Source: Glossina fuscipes (lineage: Eukaryota > Arthropoda > Insecta > Diptera > Glossinidae). Taken from it: DNA of 64,000 nt. The stretch's first letter is position 1. Each line of letters begins with the position of its first letter. Made by a program: the position numbers and the translations under genes. This document shows, one piece after another, positions 12,290-22,260 of the stretch. The DNA lies in assembly GCF_014805625.2 (NCBI RefSeq), contig NW_023998493.1, positions 1,784,082 to 1,848,081 of the forward strand, written 5' to 3'. Below the pieces are notes generated by a model. The model did no database searches, was not told the origin of the DNA, and saw only the letters and a list, made by a program, of their open reading frames with translations.

Positions 12290-12690
12290 AGAAACGCGCC
12301 ATTGCCTATTATGAACAGATTTTTTTATACCACTGTTACTGTCGCCACACATTGATTATATCTGTGGGACCAAGCGCAAGAATTTTTACAGAAGATGTAT
12401 TCGATCTCTTCGTCTCCATCATTAAGTTCAAAACTGAAGAAGAAGCCTTGGAGAAAGCAAATCAAACACGACGGGGTCTAGCCGGTTACTTTTTCAGTGT
12501 CAAAAGCGGTGTCAAAGAATTCGGTATTGATCGTGAAGGCGGTTATCTCGGCGTCGATGAATATGTTGACGTTAAATACGTTTTTTTGGGTAATCTCAAG
12601 TATTAACAGAGAAAGGCAGCGCAGTGCTGCTGCTGACTAAACTCGCGAACTCCTGTGTTATAAAATGTTTTTTTGTAAATAAATAACAAA
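12290..12690 (+). pseudogene. Succinate-semialdehyde dehydrogenase C-terminal fragment (pseudogene)
   Basis: The open frame 12352-12606 carries the end of a mitochondrial SSADH (ALDH5 family, GABA catabolism): IIKFKTEEEALEKANQTRRG, LAGYFFS, then GVKEFGIDREGGYLGVDEY and VDVKYVFLGNLKY with a stop. About 35-40 residues that normally lie between LAGYFFS and the GVKESG motif are missing, without breaking the frame. The rest of the protein, including the catalytic Cys and Glu, is absent. Upstream sequence is frameshifted (GKRAIAYY-like, then FYTTVTVAT). A 3' tail with AATAAA near 12680 follows. It is a truncated copy, by retroposition or duplication of the last exon. Confidence 0.75.
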
Positions 12691-12699
12691 AAGAAAATT

Positions 12700-13090
12700 T
12701 GTTTAGATAAGTGTTACTACTATTTCTTTTTTCATACGCTACATGCTTTACCACAAATACTATAAAGTTGTGCCAATAGACAGATGGACAGACGAATAGG
12801 CGTCTATGTAAAACTGGCCAAGAACTTGCATACTTTACGGGGTTTTTGAAGCTGATTTCTGCGCGTTATAGAGATAGGTGTGGTGAATTTTTTCCATTTT
12901 TTTCCATGATTGGTACAGCATAGCCCACAGAATTTGCGTTCAAATTTTTGCACATTTATTTGCTGTAGTTTATGAGAAATGAACAAAAAACCAATTTTTC
13001 GTACCTTTTGGAAAACAGAGGTCTTCTCAGCTTACGTGGTAGTGAAGGTGGTTTGCCCCATTTTCAATACCAACCTGTGTGTGCCATATT
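12700..13090 (-). repeat. Dispersed repeat family A, inverted copy
   Basis: Read on the minus strand it carries the family phrases: the ATTTTCAATACCAACCTGTGTG complement, the water-mark of CTGTCCATCTGTC and CACAAATACTATAAAGTTG. It abuts the 30-nt-repeat reading frame at about 13085. Confidence 0.6.
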
Positions 13091-13293
13091 TGAGGACGAT
13101 AGCTTCCTTTTTGGTGTAGCTTGCTTGTTCTTCTTCCTTTTTGGAGCAGGTGACTTGTTCTTCTTCCTTTTCGGTGCAGGTTGCTTGTTCTTCTTTTTTC
13201 TTTTTGATGCAGGTTGCTGAAAATATTTAAAGGACAGATTAAGATTAGGTTAAGAGAAACGGATAGCTTGCGCAAACCTTCATCATCCATTAT
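13085..13293 (-). pseudogene. Lysine-rich 30-nt-repeat reading frame, probably a gene fragment
   Basis: On the minus strand ATG GAT GAT GAA at about 13290 is followed by a possible 61-bp intron (GTTTGC to TTTTCAG, about 13277-13217). Then come about three 30-nt units of the type AAGAAGAACAAGTCACCTGC. More than one frame is open: one gives a repeated KKNKSPAPKR pattern, typical of DNA-binding basic tails; another gives EEEQATC-type repeats and ends KRKLSSS. The reading runs straight into a family A repeat, so the 3' end seems lost. I do not recognise the parent gene. Confidence 0.4.
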
Positions 13294-13534
13294 GTGCGCA
13301 GGAGCGATTAATCACAAATAGAAATTTTCAGTAATTCTAAAAACTTATTTTGATTGATTGATGAAAATGATGAAAATGCTAGGAAAGCGTCAGACACATG
13401 TACAGTAATTAATTTTTTATTCAACAAGCGCGAAACGATTTGTTAATTCTTTATTTTAAACTTTAAATTTAATACTTTGAATGATTCGTTAATTATTAAG
13501 ATTTATTTTAATTTTAATAATTTTTTTTTATATT

Positions 13535-13675
13535 CCCTAATGATGTTTAATCAGGTTTAATGTAGTTTTGGTACCGCAAGACTGCAAATTATTGTAATAT
13601 TTAATAATGTTTAATCAAGTTTAATCAAGTTTAATCAAGTTTAATCAAGTTTAATGATGTTCAATCAGGTGGCAT
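13535..13675. repeat. 10-bp minisatellite TTAATCAAGT
   Basis: Four perfect head-to-tail TTAATCAAGT units lie at 13611-13650, flanked on both sides by degenerate units (TTTAATCAGG, TTCAATCAGG, TTTAATGATG). There are no spacers, so this is not a CRISPR array. Confidence 0.85.
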
Positions 13676-14085
13676 TGGTACGTCGGATGTTCTGTGCAAT
13701 TATGGATTTGTCCCTTCCGGGGGTTGAGGGTAAGGATATTTTGGTGGTTCCTTTGGTATGTGTGCTTGAGCATCATGAGCAAAGTGCACGCTGTCTTAGT
13801 GGTTTCTCTTGAGCGCGTGGTTGCTGTTGTCTTTGCGTAACCTTTTCAATTTTATTTTTTTTATATTTAAATTTGCAACGAATATAATCGGTGAAAATAG
13901 CCGAATTGAAGTTTCACTTTAAAGATATAAGGATGAACAACAGTTTTAATTAGTAATTATAACTTTATATACATAATAAAGCAATATATTCCCATTGTCC
14001 ATATATTTTACAGGTCATCATCTTACTGCCATAAATATATTGAATCCCGGAATCCTAATAAATATATAGCCAATAGTAAGCAGCT
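13676..14085. other. Spacer without recognised features
   Basis: The first 150 bp are less AT-rich, then AT-rich sequence runs up to the first Jockey fragment. I see no gene or known repeat. The stretch before the minisatellite (13294-13534) is likewise empty. Confidence 0.5.
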
Positions 14086-14089
14086 TGTA

Positions 14090-14415
14090 TTATGGTAATC
14101 GGATCAAACGTTGCGAATCTCTTAGAGTCTACTTGCCTAATTTGTAAAGCTTTCTCGTATTGACGCCATATACACTAAGTATAGTAAAGCGTTTGACTTA
14201 GCTAGCCGTAAATTATTGATCTTCAAACTCCAGGCCTCTGGCTTCCCTTTATTCTTATTGAAATAGATAAGCTCTTATCTCCGTAATAGATCTTTTAAGG
14301 TTTTGTTTAACTCTATCACCTCTGGCTGATACTCTCTGACGTCGGGTGTCCGTCAAGATAACCACTTACGACCCTTTTTGTTTATGTAATACATCAATAA
14401 TCTCCCTTTACACTT
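14090..14415 (+). mobile_element. Jockey-like reverse transcriptase fragment
   Basis: Frameshifted pieces match the intact-frame copy at 16.1-18.3 kb: NLLESTCL-like, then KLLIFKLQASGFPL-like, YLRNRSFKVLFNSITSG and a degraded SGVRQ motif. Many stops. It may be the 5' part of the copy whose 3' part is at 15300-16095, with its middle lost and a family A repeat inserted. Confidence 0.65.
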
Positions 14416-14639
14416 TTAGAAGAAAATAATTAAAAATTGAATTTTATTATTAAACAAATCTATCAGAATGATTTCGCAGGTTACATTATTTAGATCACTG
14501 CAAAAAAAATAGCAAAATTTGAAATTGCATAATAACCGCCGCTAATTATGCTGATGCACATTTTTCCTTCCGGGTTTATTTTTTTCAATTACTTATGCGC
14601 TAAAATACGTAACATTGACACTTTCCAATGTCTTTATTT

Positions 14640-15095
14640 TATTATACCCACCATTGTAAGATGGAGGTATACTCATTTTCTTTTTTTTCCAAATTATATG
14701 TAACACCCAAAAGGAAGCTTCAGAGACCCTGTAAAGTATGTATATTTTTGATCATCGTGAAATGCTGAGTTAATTTTGCCATGCCCGTCCGTGTGTGTGT
14801 AAAGATATCGACTTTAAATTTGGTAAAACATTGGACGTTTCTGCACGCAGGTCGGCATTGAAAATGGGCCAAATTATTTAGAGAAAAAGCACGCAAAGGA
14901 GCGTAAACTAAACGCAACTCTGTTTTTTTTAACAAAAATTTTAGGACTTTTGATCGTTACTCGAAAATTATTAAAATTAGCTCCCTGAAATTTCCCATAT
15001 TTACTTTACGAAACAGTTTACTTTTTAGCTCCGAAAATGGAACCAATCGGCCATACCCACACAAAGTTGCGGGGAACTAAATTTTAATTTTTTCA
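14640..15095 (+). repeat. Dispersed repeat family A copy
   Basis: It begins ATTATACCCACCATTGTAAG, then GGAGGTATACTCATTTTC, CACCCAAAAGGAAGC, AGAGACCCTGTAAAGTATG and TTTTTGATCATCGTG, and continues through CATGCCCGTCCGTGTG. This is the clearest 5' end of the family in the window. Confidence 0.8.
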
Positions 15096-15299
15096 ATTTT
15101 TTTTTAGCTTTTATACTTATTTATGACAATGCAAATAAGACCGAATGTTCAAAACTAACTTGTACACTCCTCAAATGAAGGCATATTATCTGCTTAAAAA
15201 TGGGTTCATTTTAAAATGAGTATGGTAGACACCGCTATTAATTCTTTCTTAATAATGCCAGCGATATAGGTATAATATAAACGAACTTTGAGAGAAGAA

Positions 15300-16095
15300 T
15301 GGGAAAAGCTTAGTGGGAGGTATGCGGGACTCGGCCTCTATCAAATAGAAGAGAATAGAGTTGAGTCACTAGGATCCCTTCAAAAGTAATTCCCGCTCTT
15401 TGCCCTTAGGAAACTGGGTAAGAACCCGCCTGATTCTTTGCCTGTTTTTACCGTCACTTGAAAAACGTAGATTTGTCCCCGATGTTTCCTTCTTAATTAA
15501 ATTAATAAATGCTACTAAGGATTCACCCACACTACTAGCGACATAAGCTTCAATGTCCCCTTTGTTTCTCTAGGCTTATAGCATAAAGCTTAGTCAATTA
15601 CGAACTTTTCAATCCCTTTAGAGTTTTAGAGTTTGTAAAAATTTAATTGGTTTCTGTAATTTAATCTCAAAATCTATCAAATCAATTCTCCTAAATACGC
15701 GCGCTTTCTCTATGTCGTAGCTAGAGTAGCTTCTCATCTTGATATCTTCATAGGGTTCGAAAATTAAACAACGTTTTTTCACTATTATCGGTTGCCAAGT
15801 TTTGGCTTGGAGGTTTCAATCGGATTTACGTCAGCTGTGGGTGTTCTTTTGTGCTAGATGTACATACTTTATTTCTTCTTTTTTTTCTCTCTCTCTCTTT
15901 ATATTACATATGAATTTTGTCCGTTCTATTTTCTTGTTTTTCCTTTATTTTTCTTTAAATTCTTTTGAATAGCAATTAATAATACTCAGCATAAGATTTA
16001 TTTCTAGGAGTCTATTAAATTCGGCTGTTAATTTACTTTAGTTGCGTTTCACGTGTAAATAAATTTTATATAAACAAATAAATAAATTACCGTTG
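15300..16095 (+). mobile_element. Jockey-like element, 3' part with tail
   Basis: Decayed coding sequence (FPLFALRKLGKNP-like, SFNVPF-like) matches the C-terminal half of the neighbouring copy. The shared 3' untranslated region ends in an AAACAAATAAATAAATT tail. The next copy starts within about 50 bp, so the two lie head to tail. Confidence 0.7.
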
Positions 16096-16129
16096 TTCCA
16101 GCTCAGCATATGCAAATTTTTAAAAGCAT

Positions 16130-18268
16130 TTAAATGAGTTTAACAATAACTTTTATCGCTCGCATGTTTCTTTTAATGGCTCCGATTTCTCGGATGATTT
16201 TGAAATCTCAAATCTGTTTGCTATCGAAACTTTTCGACAGCTAATCTCGATTTTTCAGCAAACTACCCATATCCTATAACTATAACTAACTCGGTTTCAA
16301 TTCTTAATTTGGCTATTTCTGAAGATGACGTTTTTAAAGCTCTCTAAAATATAATTGTGCGCGTGGACCTGATGGAATTCCACCATGTGTACTTAAATCT
16401 TGCGCTGTCGAGTTATGTGGTGTGATCTCAAACATTTTTAAACTGTCCTTGAATTTAGGTGTTTTCCCTTCGTGTTGGAAGAGTAGTTTCCTTATTCCTA
16501 TCCACAAAAGTGGAAATAGACAATTTGTTGAAAACTACAGAGGTACAGCCAAGTTGAGTGTCTTGCCTAAGTGATTCGAGCGAATTGTGACTTAGCATTT
16601 GGCCTTTGCCATTAATTCGTATATTTCTCCGCAACAGCACGGCTTTCGGAAAGGGCGATCTACAGTCACCAACTTGTTAGAGTTTACTTGTCATGTTTTC
16701 AAGTCTTTTTCTAGTGGCTCTCGCATAGATGTTATATACACTGATTTAAGCAAAGCGTTTGATATGGTTAACCATAACTTACTTATCTTTAAACTCCAAG
16801 CTTCAGGATTCCCTTTCTATTTAGTGAAATGAATAAGCTCTTATCTGATATGGTTAACCATAATTTACTTGTCTTTAAATTCCAATCTTTAGGCGTCCCT
16901 TTCTATTTAGTGGAATGGATAATCTCTTATCTGCACAATAGATCCTTCAGGGTTTTGTTTACCTTCATCACCTCGAAAGAATTCCCCGTTATGTCTGGCG
17001 TACCTCAAGGCAGTCACTTAGGTCCAATTTTATTTCAATGATCAATGATCTCCCATCGGTGATTAATTCCAGCCAGATCTTAATGTATGCTGATGATGTG
17101 AAACCGTTTTCTTCCTTCTCTGTAGAATCCCATTCACATCAGCTTCAAAGTGATTTGAATAATTTGGTTGCATGGCGGTCTTTAAAACTTCTGAAACTAA
17201 ATCTAAATAAATGTAAGAAGCTCTCTTTCTCAAGAAGAAAGTCATTCATTACTCAGTATTTCATTGATTCGCACAAGTTGGAGAACGTTGATACGTTTAC
17301 AGGTTTAGGCGTTCTATTTGACCATAGATTACATTTTAACTTGCATAATGAGCTCTCGTTAAGCAAAGCTAGTTCCGCGCTTGGTTTTATAAATGAGCGG
17401 TCCAAAGAACTTGATGATCCTTACATTATGAAAAGGCTGTACATGTGTTTGGTAAGACCCATACTCCAGTATGCCTCTCTTGTGTGGTCTCTTTCATATA
17501 GGTGCTACGTAGATTCAATTGAACCTGTTCAAAAGCAATTCTTGCTGTTTGCTCTTAAAAATTTGGGTTGGGATCCGATTGCCTCTCTTCCCCCCTCTGA
17601 AAACAGGTTGCTTCTGCTGTCCCAACCGTCTCTTGAGAAACGTAGGTTTGTTCTTGGCGTTTCTTTTCTAATTAAAGTAATAAATGGTGCCATTGGCTCG
17701 CCTTCATTACTTGGTGAAATAAGCTTTAATGTCCCTAACCGCTTCTCTAGGCAGTTTATCTTGGTTAAGCTTAGTCAGTGTAAATTTAATTATGAGCTGT
17801 TCAATCCGCTCAGAGTCGTTTGCAAGAACCTAAATGACGTCTACCACTTATTCTCTCTTATTATCGGACTCTTTAAAGTCCATTAAAGCAACATTGCTTA
17901 ATACGCGCGATTTACCTATGTCGTATTTAAACTAGCTTGTATCCTTAAAAAGTCGTTACGTTTCGAAAATGAATTATTGTTAATTTATTATCGGTTGCCA
18001 GGCTTATGCATGTTTGCGATGGCTTAGGGGTTCATTTGCAATTTGGTTCTGTACCGGTTGTAAGTGTGGCCCTATGCTGATGATGTACATGCTTTTTTTT
18101 CTTTTTTCTTTTTTTTCTTCTTATTTGTTTTATAGTACTTATACTAAATTTTATTATTAATCAATATAAGTTTTGCATTAAGAGCCAATTGAACTCGACT
18201 GTTATTTGTTTAGTTGGGTTTCTAGTATAAGTAGAATAAATAAATAAATAAATACATAAATATACTCA
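16130..18268 (+). mobile_element. Jockey-like non-LTR retrotransposon, largest copy
   Basis: Reverse transcriptase order is readable: GPDGIPPCVLKSCA at about 16360, NYRGTAKLSVLPK, QQHGFRKGRSTVTNLLEF, YTDLSKAFD, SGVPQGSHLGPILF, then the catalytic box MYADDV at about 17085. The C-terminal half is open from 17038 to 17886 (KASSALGFINERSKELDDPY, SLVWSLSYR, SFNVPNRFSRQF). The first two Asp of the YADD box survive, but stops at several points, a frameshifting 86-bp tandem duplication and loss of ORF1 and the endonuclease make it dead. The 3' UTR ends in (AAATA)n at about 18232-18268. The family has at least five other copies in this window. Confidence 0.85.
16761..16932 (+). repeat. 86-bp tandem duplication inside the reverse transcriptase
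   Basis: The segment starting GATATGGTTAACCATAA at 16761 recurs at 16847 with a period of 86. Since 86 is not a multiple of 3 it shifts the frame, which explains the break in the polymerase reading frame near 16830. Confidence 0.9.
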
Positions 18269-18271
18269 CTA

Positions 18272-19265
18272 ATTTTTTTATTTATTTTATTTATTTTGGT
18301 TTACCCATTTGTGCATGAAATTCAACTAAAGAAAATTATATTCGAATTCAGTGCATCTTAAGAGAAATTGTTTTAAAAACTGGTGTGCAATAAAACTGAA
18401 GATAAAAAAGAAGAATAATAATAATAAGGTAAGTTAAAAATAAATTAAAAAGTTAAAAATAATAATTCATGTATAAATAAATAAAAAGGGGGGAAAAAAA
18501 AGAAAAAATAAAAAAAAGCATGTACACAGCTAGCACAGAAGGTACACCCGCAACAAGAACAGATCCAGGTTGCAAGTGAACCCGTAAACCATTGCAAACA
18601 TGCATAAACTTGGCAACCGACACGTTAACAATACAATATTATTTTAAATAAAAAAAAAAGAGTTATTAAGAATGAAATGTTAGTTTAAGTACGACATAGG
18701 CAATTCGCGCATATTAAGCATAGTTGCTTTAATAGACTTTAAAGAGTGCGATAATGAGAATAAGTGATTTAGCCTTCTGCAAGCAAGTCTGAGCGGGTTA
18801 AACGGCTCACAATTTTATTTACCTTGATTAAGCTTAATCAAGATGAAGTGCCTAGAGAAGCGGTTAGGAATATTAAAGCTTATCTCAGCAAGTAATGCAG
18901 GCGAGTCAATAGTACCATTTATTACTCTGACTAAGAAGAAAACCCCAAGAACAAATCTACGTTTCTCAAGTGGTGGTAAGGATAATAGAAGCAACCTATT
19001 TGCATAGGCGGGAAGAGAGGCAATCGGGCCCCAACCCAAGTTTTTAAGAGCAAACAGCAAGAATTGCTTTTGAACAGATTCAATTGAATCTACATAGTAC
19101 CTATATGAAGGAGACCACACAACAGAGGCGAGTATATGTCTTAGCAAACACATGTACAGCGTTTCCGCAATATAAGGATCATCAAGCTCTTTGGACCACC
19201 TCTTCATAAAACCAAGCGCGGATATAGCTTTGCTTATGGTATTAATTTGTCGAATTCTTTAGTTT
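18272..19265 (-). mobile_element. Jockey-like element, inverted copy
   Basis: The minus-strand frame 19207-18815 matches the C-terminal half of the plus copy (KRWSKELDDPYI, SVVWSPSYRYYVDSIE, QKQFLLFALKNLGWGP, SFNIPNRFSRHFIL). The region down to 18272 is its 3' UTR, ending in an AAATAAATAAAATAAATAAA tail read on the minus strand. It is 5'-truncated near residue KRWSK and carries a small deletion in the ILQYASLV region. It abuts the plus copy tail to tail. Confidence 0.8.
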
Positions 19266-19269
19266 TCCT

Positions 19270-19455
19270 TCAATTTTAACAAGTAAGAAAGTTATATTCG
19301 ACGGGGGCCAAATCTCTTATACCCATTACTGTACTTTTCGCATTCTACTCTACAAGTTCTTTTATTTGATACCCATGTCGCTGGTATTATTAAGAAGCAA
19401 GTAATCGCGGTGTCTACCAGAGCGTACATATAATTAGAGGAACTAATATGTAGGT
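19270..19455 (-). repeat. Family A end fragment
   Basis: Starts CAAGTAAGAAAGTTATATTC with the GGGGCCAAATCTCTTATACCCATTAC terminus shared by other family copies. A following block about GCTGGTATTATTAAGAAGC to TGTCTACCA also recurs inverted at about 15216-15280. Confidence 0.6.
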
Positions 19456-19459
19456 ATCG

Positions 19460-19900
19460 TCGAGCCACCAGTACCTTAGAAAAAGAGAAGGAACAAAGAA
19501 AGCAACCAGTAGTATAGTGGTAAACTGATGGCGCCATGTATCGTCAGTACGGTGATGGGTGTGCCAGTACTTCCCATTTCAGCAGCAACAGTATATCTTT
19601 GACAACAATTGCAATAAGTGGCCAAAATAGTATTTTTAGTCAATTCTTTTTTCAAACGAACAGGTACCAATAGGACGCATAAGACTTTTTCTTTTCATCC
19701 AATAAGTATTCACTATCTTTGAACTTTTTTGGTTCCCCAGGCCGTTCTCTGTCAAAATCACCACTCTTGAACTGTCGATACCAAAACCAGCATCACCATA
19801 AGTTTCTAAAAGTGTCTGATGGCCTTCGTCAGTAAATTTGTTCAAATCAAACAACAAAGGTAATGAATGTCGAAACTGCAATTTTTTAGCGTCCCATATT
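19460..19900 (-). mobile_element. mariner transposase remnant, internally deleted
   Basis: In shifting minus-strand frames the N-terminal helix-turn-helix part of a mariner transposase is visible (LLETYGDA, then YRQFKSGDFD, ERPGEPKKFKDSEYLLDE). It joins directly to the C-terminal catalytic part (VKDILLLLKWEVLAHPSPY, then MAPSVYH). The stretch between, including the first two catalytic Asp, is deleted. The long open frames here are decay products, not genes. Confidence 0.7.
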
Positions 19901-20739
19901 AGCGTGTGTAAACACTGAAAATCTCAATAATACTGTTACGAAAATCCCAAATTCAGTTAATGTCAGCTAAGTAATTTTCGTAATAATAAATTCCCTAAAG
20001 AAGGAAAAACCAAATGATCATTCGCAGGCGCATCATGCAGGTGCAGGCCGATGAAAACGATTAGGGGAAAAGCAGTCTGGGATTAGAAATACAACCATAA
20101 ATTTAAATATAGTAACATTCTTGTAAAAATGTACATAAACAGAATATTTGTGGAAAGGAGAGTTAGTCGGGCAAGAACATTTGAGCTGAGAGTACGGCCA
20201 AAATAAATTGTGAATAATTCTACTGTTAAGAAATATAACTGTAAATAAATACTCCTACTGTTGTGAAAGACAAAGTAGTAAAATAAAAGAACTTTGAAAT
20301 GTATTTCTCTTGATCGAAATATCCACGATCTAGAGATATGGACTGTATCTTAATAAAAGCGAATTTCATAACAATACTAAATTGAATACTGTTCTTTTAG
20401 GTAGAGAAAGGTTAAAACCACCGTTAATCGTTATATTAACTGACGCTTCGCATTTCTTTATAATTTTTACCTGTAAAAGTCGCGTATCAAAATGAACGCG
20501 ACCACCTAATATATTGGGCACTCTTATTTCGTCTATTCTACTGCAAGGCACAGATTCAACTGCTGTTGAAAATGTACAGGAAAAATGTCTAAGAAAAATT
20601 TACACCAAAAATTTCTAATAAAGTTATTGCAGATATCTTCAGGTTATAAAATCATCACTTTTCATTAACCCAAGGTATGTTTACAACTTGAAAGTCGGAT
20701 CGCTTCGGGCATGAAGTTTATGTTCATTTTGCAAAACGT
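19901..20739. other. Spacer without recognised gene
   Basis: AT-rich sequence. Probably includes mariner 5' flank near 19900-20000. A 61-codon minus frame at 20551-20366 could not be assigned. Confidence 0.5.
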
Positions 20740-21590
20740 TTATCACGTCTAGAAGCAAGCATCAGAGACCCCACAAAGTATTCTCGATCAGTATCAAATT
20801 CCAAGTTGATAAGCATGTCCGTCTGTATAATGTCTGTTGTACACATTCTCCGCCGCAAAAATAAAGCTATCGGCTTCAAATTTGGCACAAACAGTGGAAG
20901 TTCTTGCACGCAGATTAGTCTTGAAAGCAGACCAAATCGGCCGAAGAAGACGTCCACAGCGCCACGTAAACTAAGAATACCTCTGTTTTTCAAGGGGAAT
21001 GAAAAATTTGGTTTTTGCTTGCTACTCATAAACTATGTACAAATGCACAAAAATTTTAACGCATATTCTATGGGTGATGCTGTAACATTTGTGCAGATAT
21101 TTAAAAAAAAATGACCACGCCCACACAATATTATAGTGAGTCAAAATTTAATTATTTATCCAATACCTTTATAACGCACAGAAACAAGCTTCAAAAATCC
21201 CATAAAGTATACAGAATCTTGGTCAGCTTCAAATCTTGAATGCACTTAAATATGACCGCCTGTTCGTCTGTCCATCTGCCTGGTTACGCAACTTTGTGGT
21301 ACTTGTGGTAAACACTTTTCCATTAGCGAAAATGAGAATGTCGTCTAAACATTTGCAAATGATTTTGAAATTGAAGTAAACTTTTCAAAGGACATGCCTA
21401 CAACACCCACTTTCTTATACGACAAAAACTCTTATTTTGAATAGGAGAAATCAGCTGCGCGCACTATATATATACACATTGCAGAGCGTGAGAATGTAGT
21501 TCTCTTACTTCTTTTGTCTTCTTTTGGGGTAAACGCTGTTGGGTATAAACGATTCGGTCCCGGGCTAATTTAATTTTTCTACTTGCTTTT
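20740..21590 (+). repeat. Dispersed repeat family A, long copy
   Basis: Family phrases in order: CAGAGACCCCACAAAGTATT, TCGATCAGTATCAAATTCC, AGCATGTCCGTCTGTATAA and, past the middle, GTTCGTCTGTCCATCTGCC. It ends with ACGATTCGGTCCCGGGCTAA and CTACTTGC, the same end as the copy in the SMPD4 intron. Confidence 0.8.
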
Positions 21591-21735
21591 CTTTACTATT
21601 CTTTATATATTTCGTTCTAGTTTTTATTAATAATTAGTATAATATTTACCTCTAACAGTTAATTGAACTCGGCTGCTAGTTTATTTTAGCTGAATATCAT
21701 GTGTAATAATGTAAATATAATATAGCAACAAAGTG
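21590..21735 (+). mobile_element. Jockey-like 3' end fragment
   Basis: The block AGTTAATTGAACTCGGCTGC with TTATTTTAGCTG and preceding ATTAATAATTAG matches the 3' UTR of the Jockey-like copies. Only the last 150 bp are present. Confidence 0.6.
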
Positions 21736-22176
21736 TAATTTTTAGTACTTCATGAAGAGAAGGGAAATAAAATCGTTGACAGGGAATTTCGATCCGGTCC
21801 ACATTGATCCATGTTTTTGGCCTGCTGCAGTATAAGGACTCTTATGGAAAGCAGCCCTTTTCGTGAAACCAGGATGTAATTATTCATTTATCGCGAAAAT
21901 AAATGAAGAATTGCATTAGATATTGTAGTATTTAATGGCTGGTTTTGATCGGCTATATTTCTATTCGTTTCTTTAACGCTAGTTTATTATTTGAGCTATT
22001 AAAAGTTTCTGTTGTGTCACCAAATAGAATTGTTTAGAAGCGTGATTTAGCGGCACTAACCAAAGGAAGAGCGTTTATCGAAGTTCAAGCAAAAAATTTC
22101 TCATATACTTTTTAACCTTTTTTTTCTTTTTAATACAAACTCATCACAGAATTCTCAAAGAGAGAACTACAATTTT

Positions 22177-22182
22177 TTTATT
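22177..22182 (-). terminator. Polyadenylation signal of the Kelch gene
   Basis: AATAAA on the minus strand, about 80 bp past the Kelch stop codon at 22261-22263. Confidence 0.6.
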
Positions 22183-22260
22183 CGAATATTTATAAAAATT
22201 TATATTTATAGAAATTTAATGAGGAAGAAAAAATGTGACGCGTAATCCAATAAGCTGCCA

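Noticed and set aside
13611..13650. CRISPR-like repeats
   Set aside because: Direct 10-bp units with no spacers, in eukaryotic DNA; a minisatellite.
17038..17886. A functional reverse transcriptase gene
   Set aside because: The upstream part is broken by stops and an 86-bp duplication; ORF1 and endonuclease are missing.
19476..19881. Overlapping minus-strand frames that look like a membrane protein with YGDAGFGIDSSRV
   Set aside because: Other frames of the same DNA give mariner transposase blocks in order; the frames are decay products.
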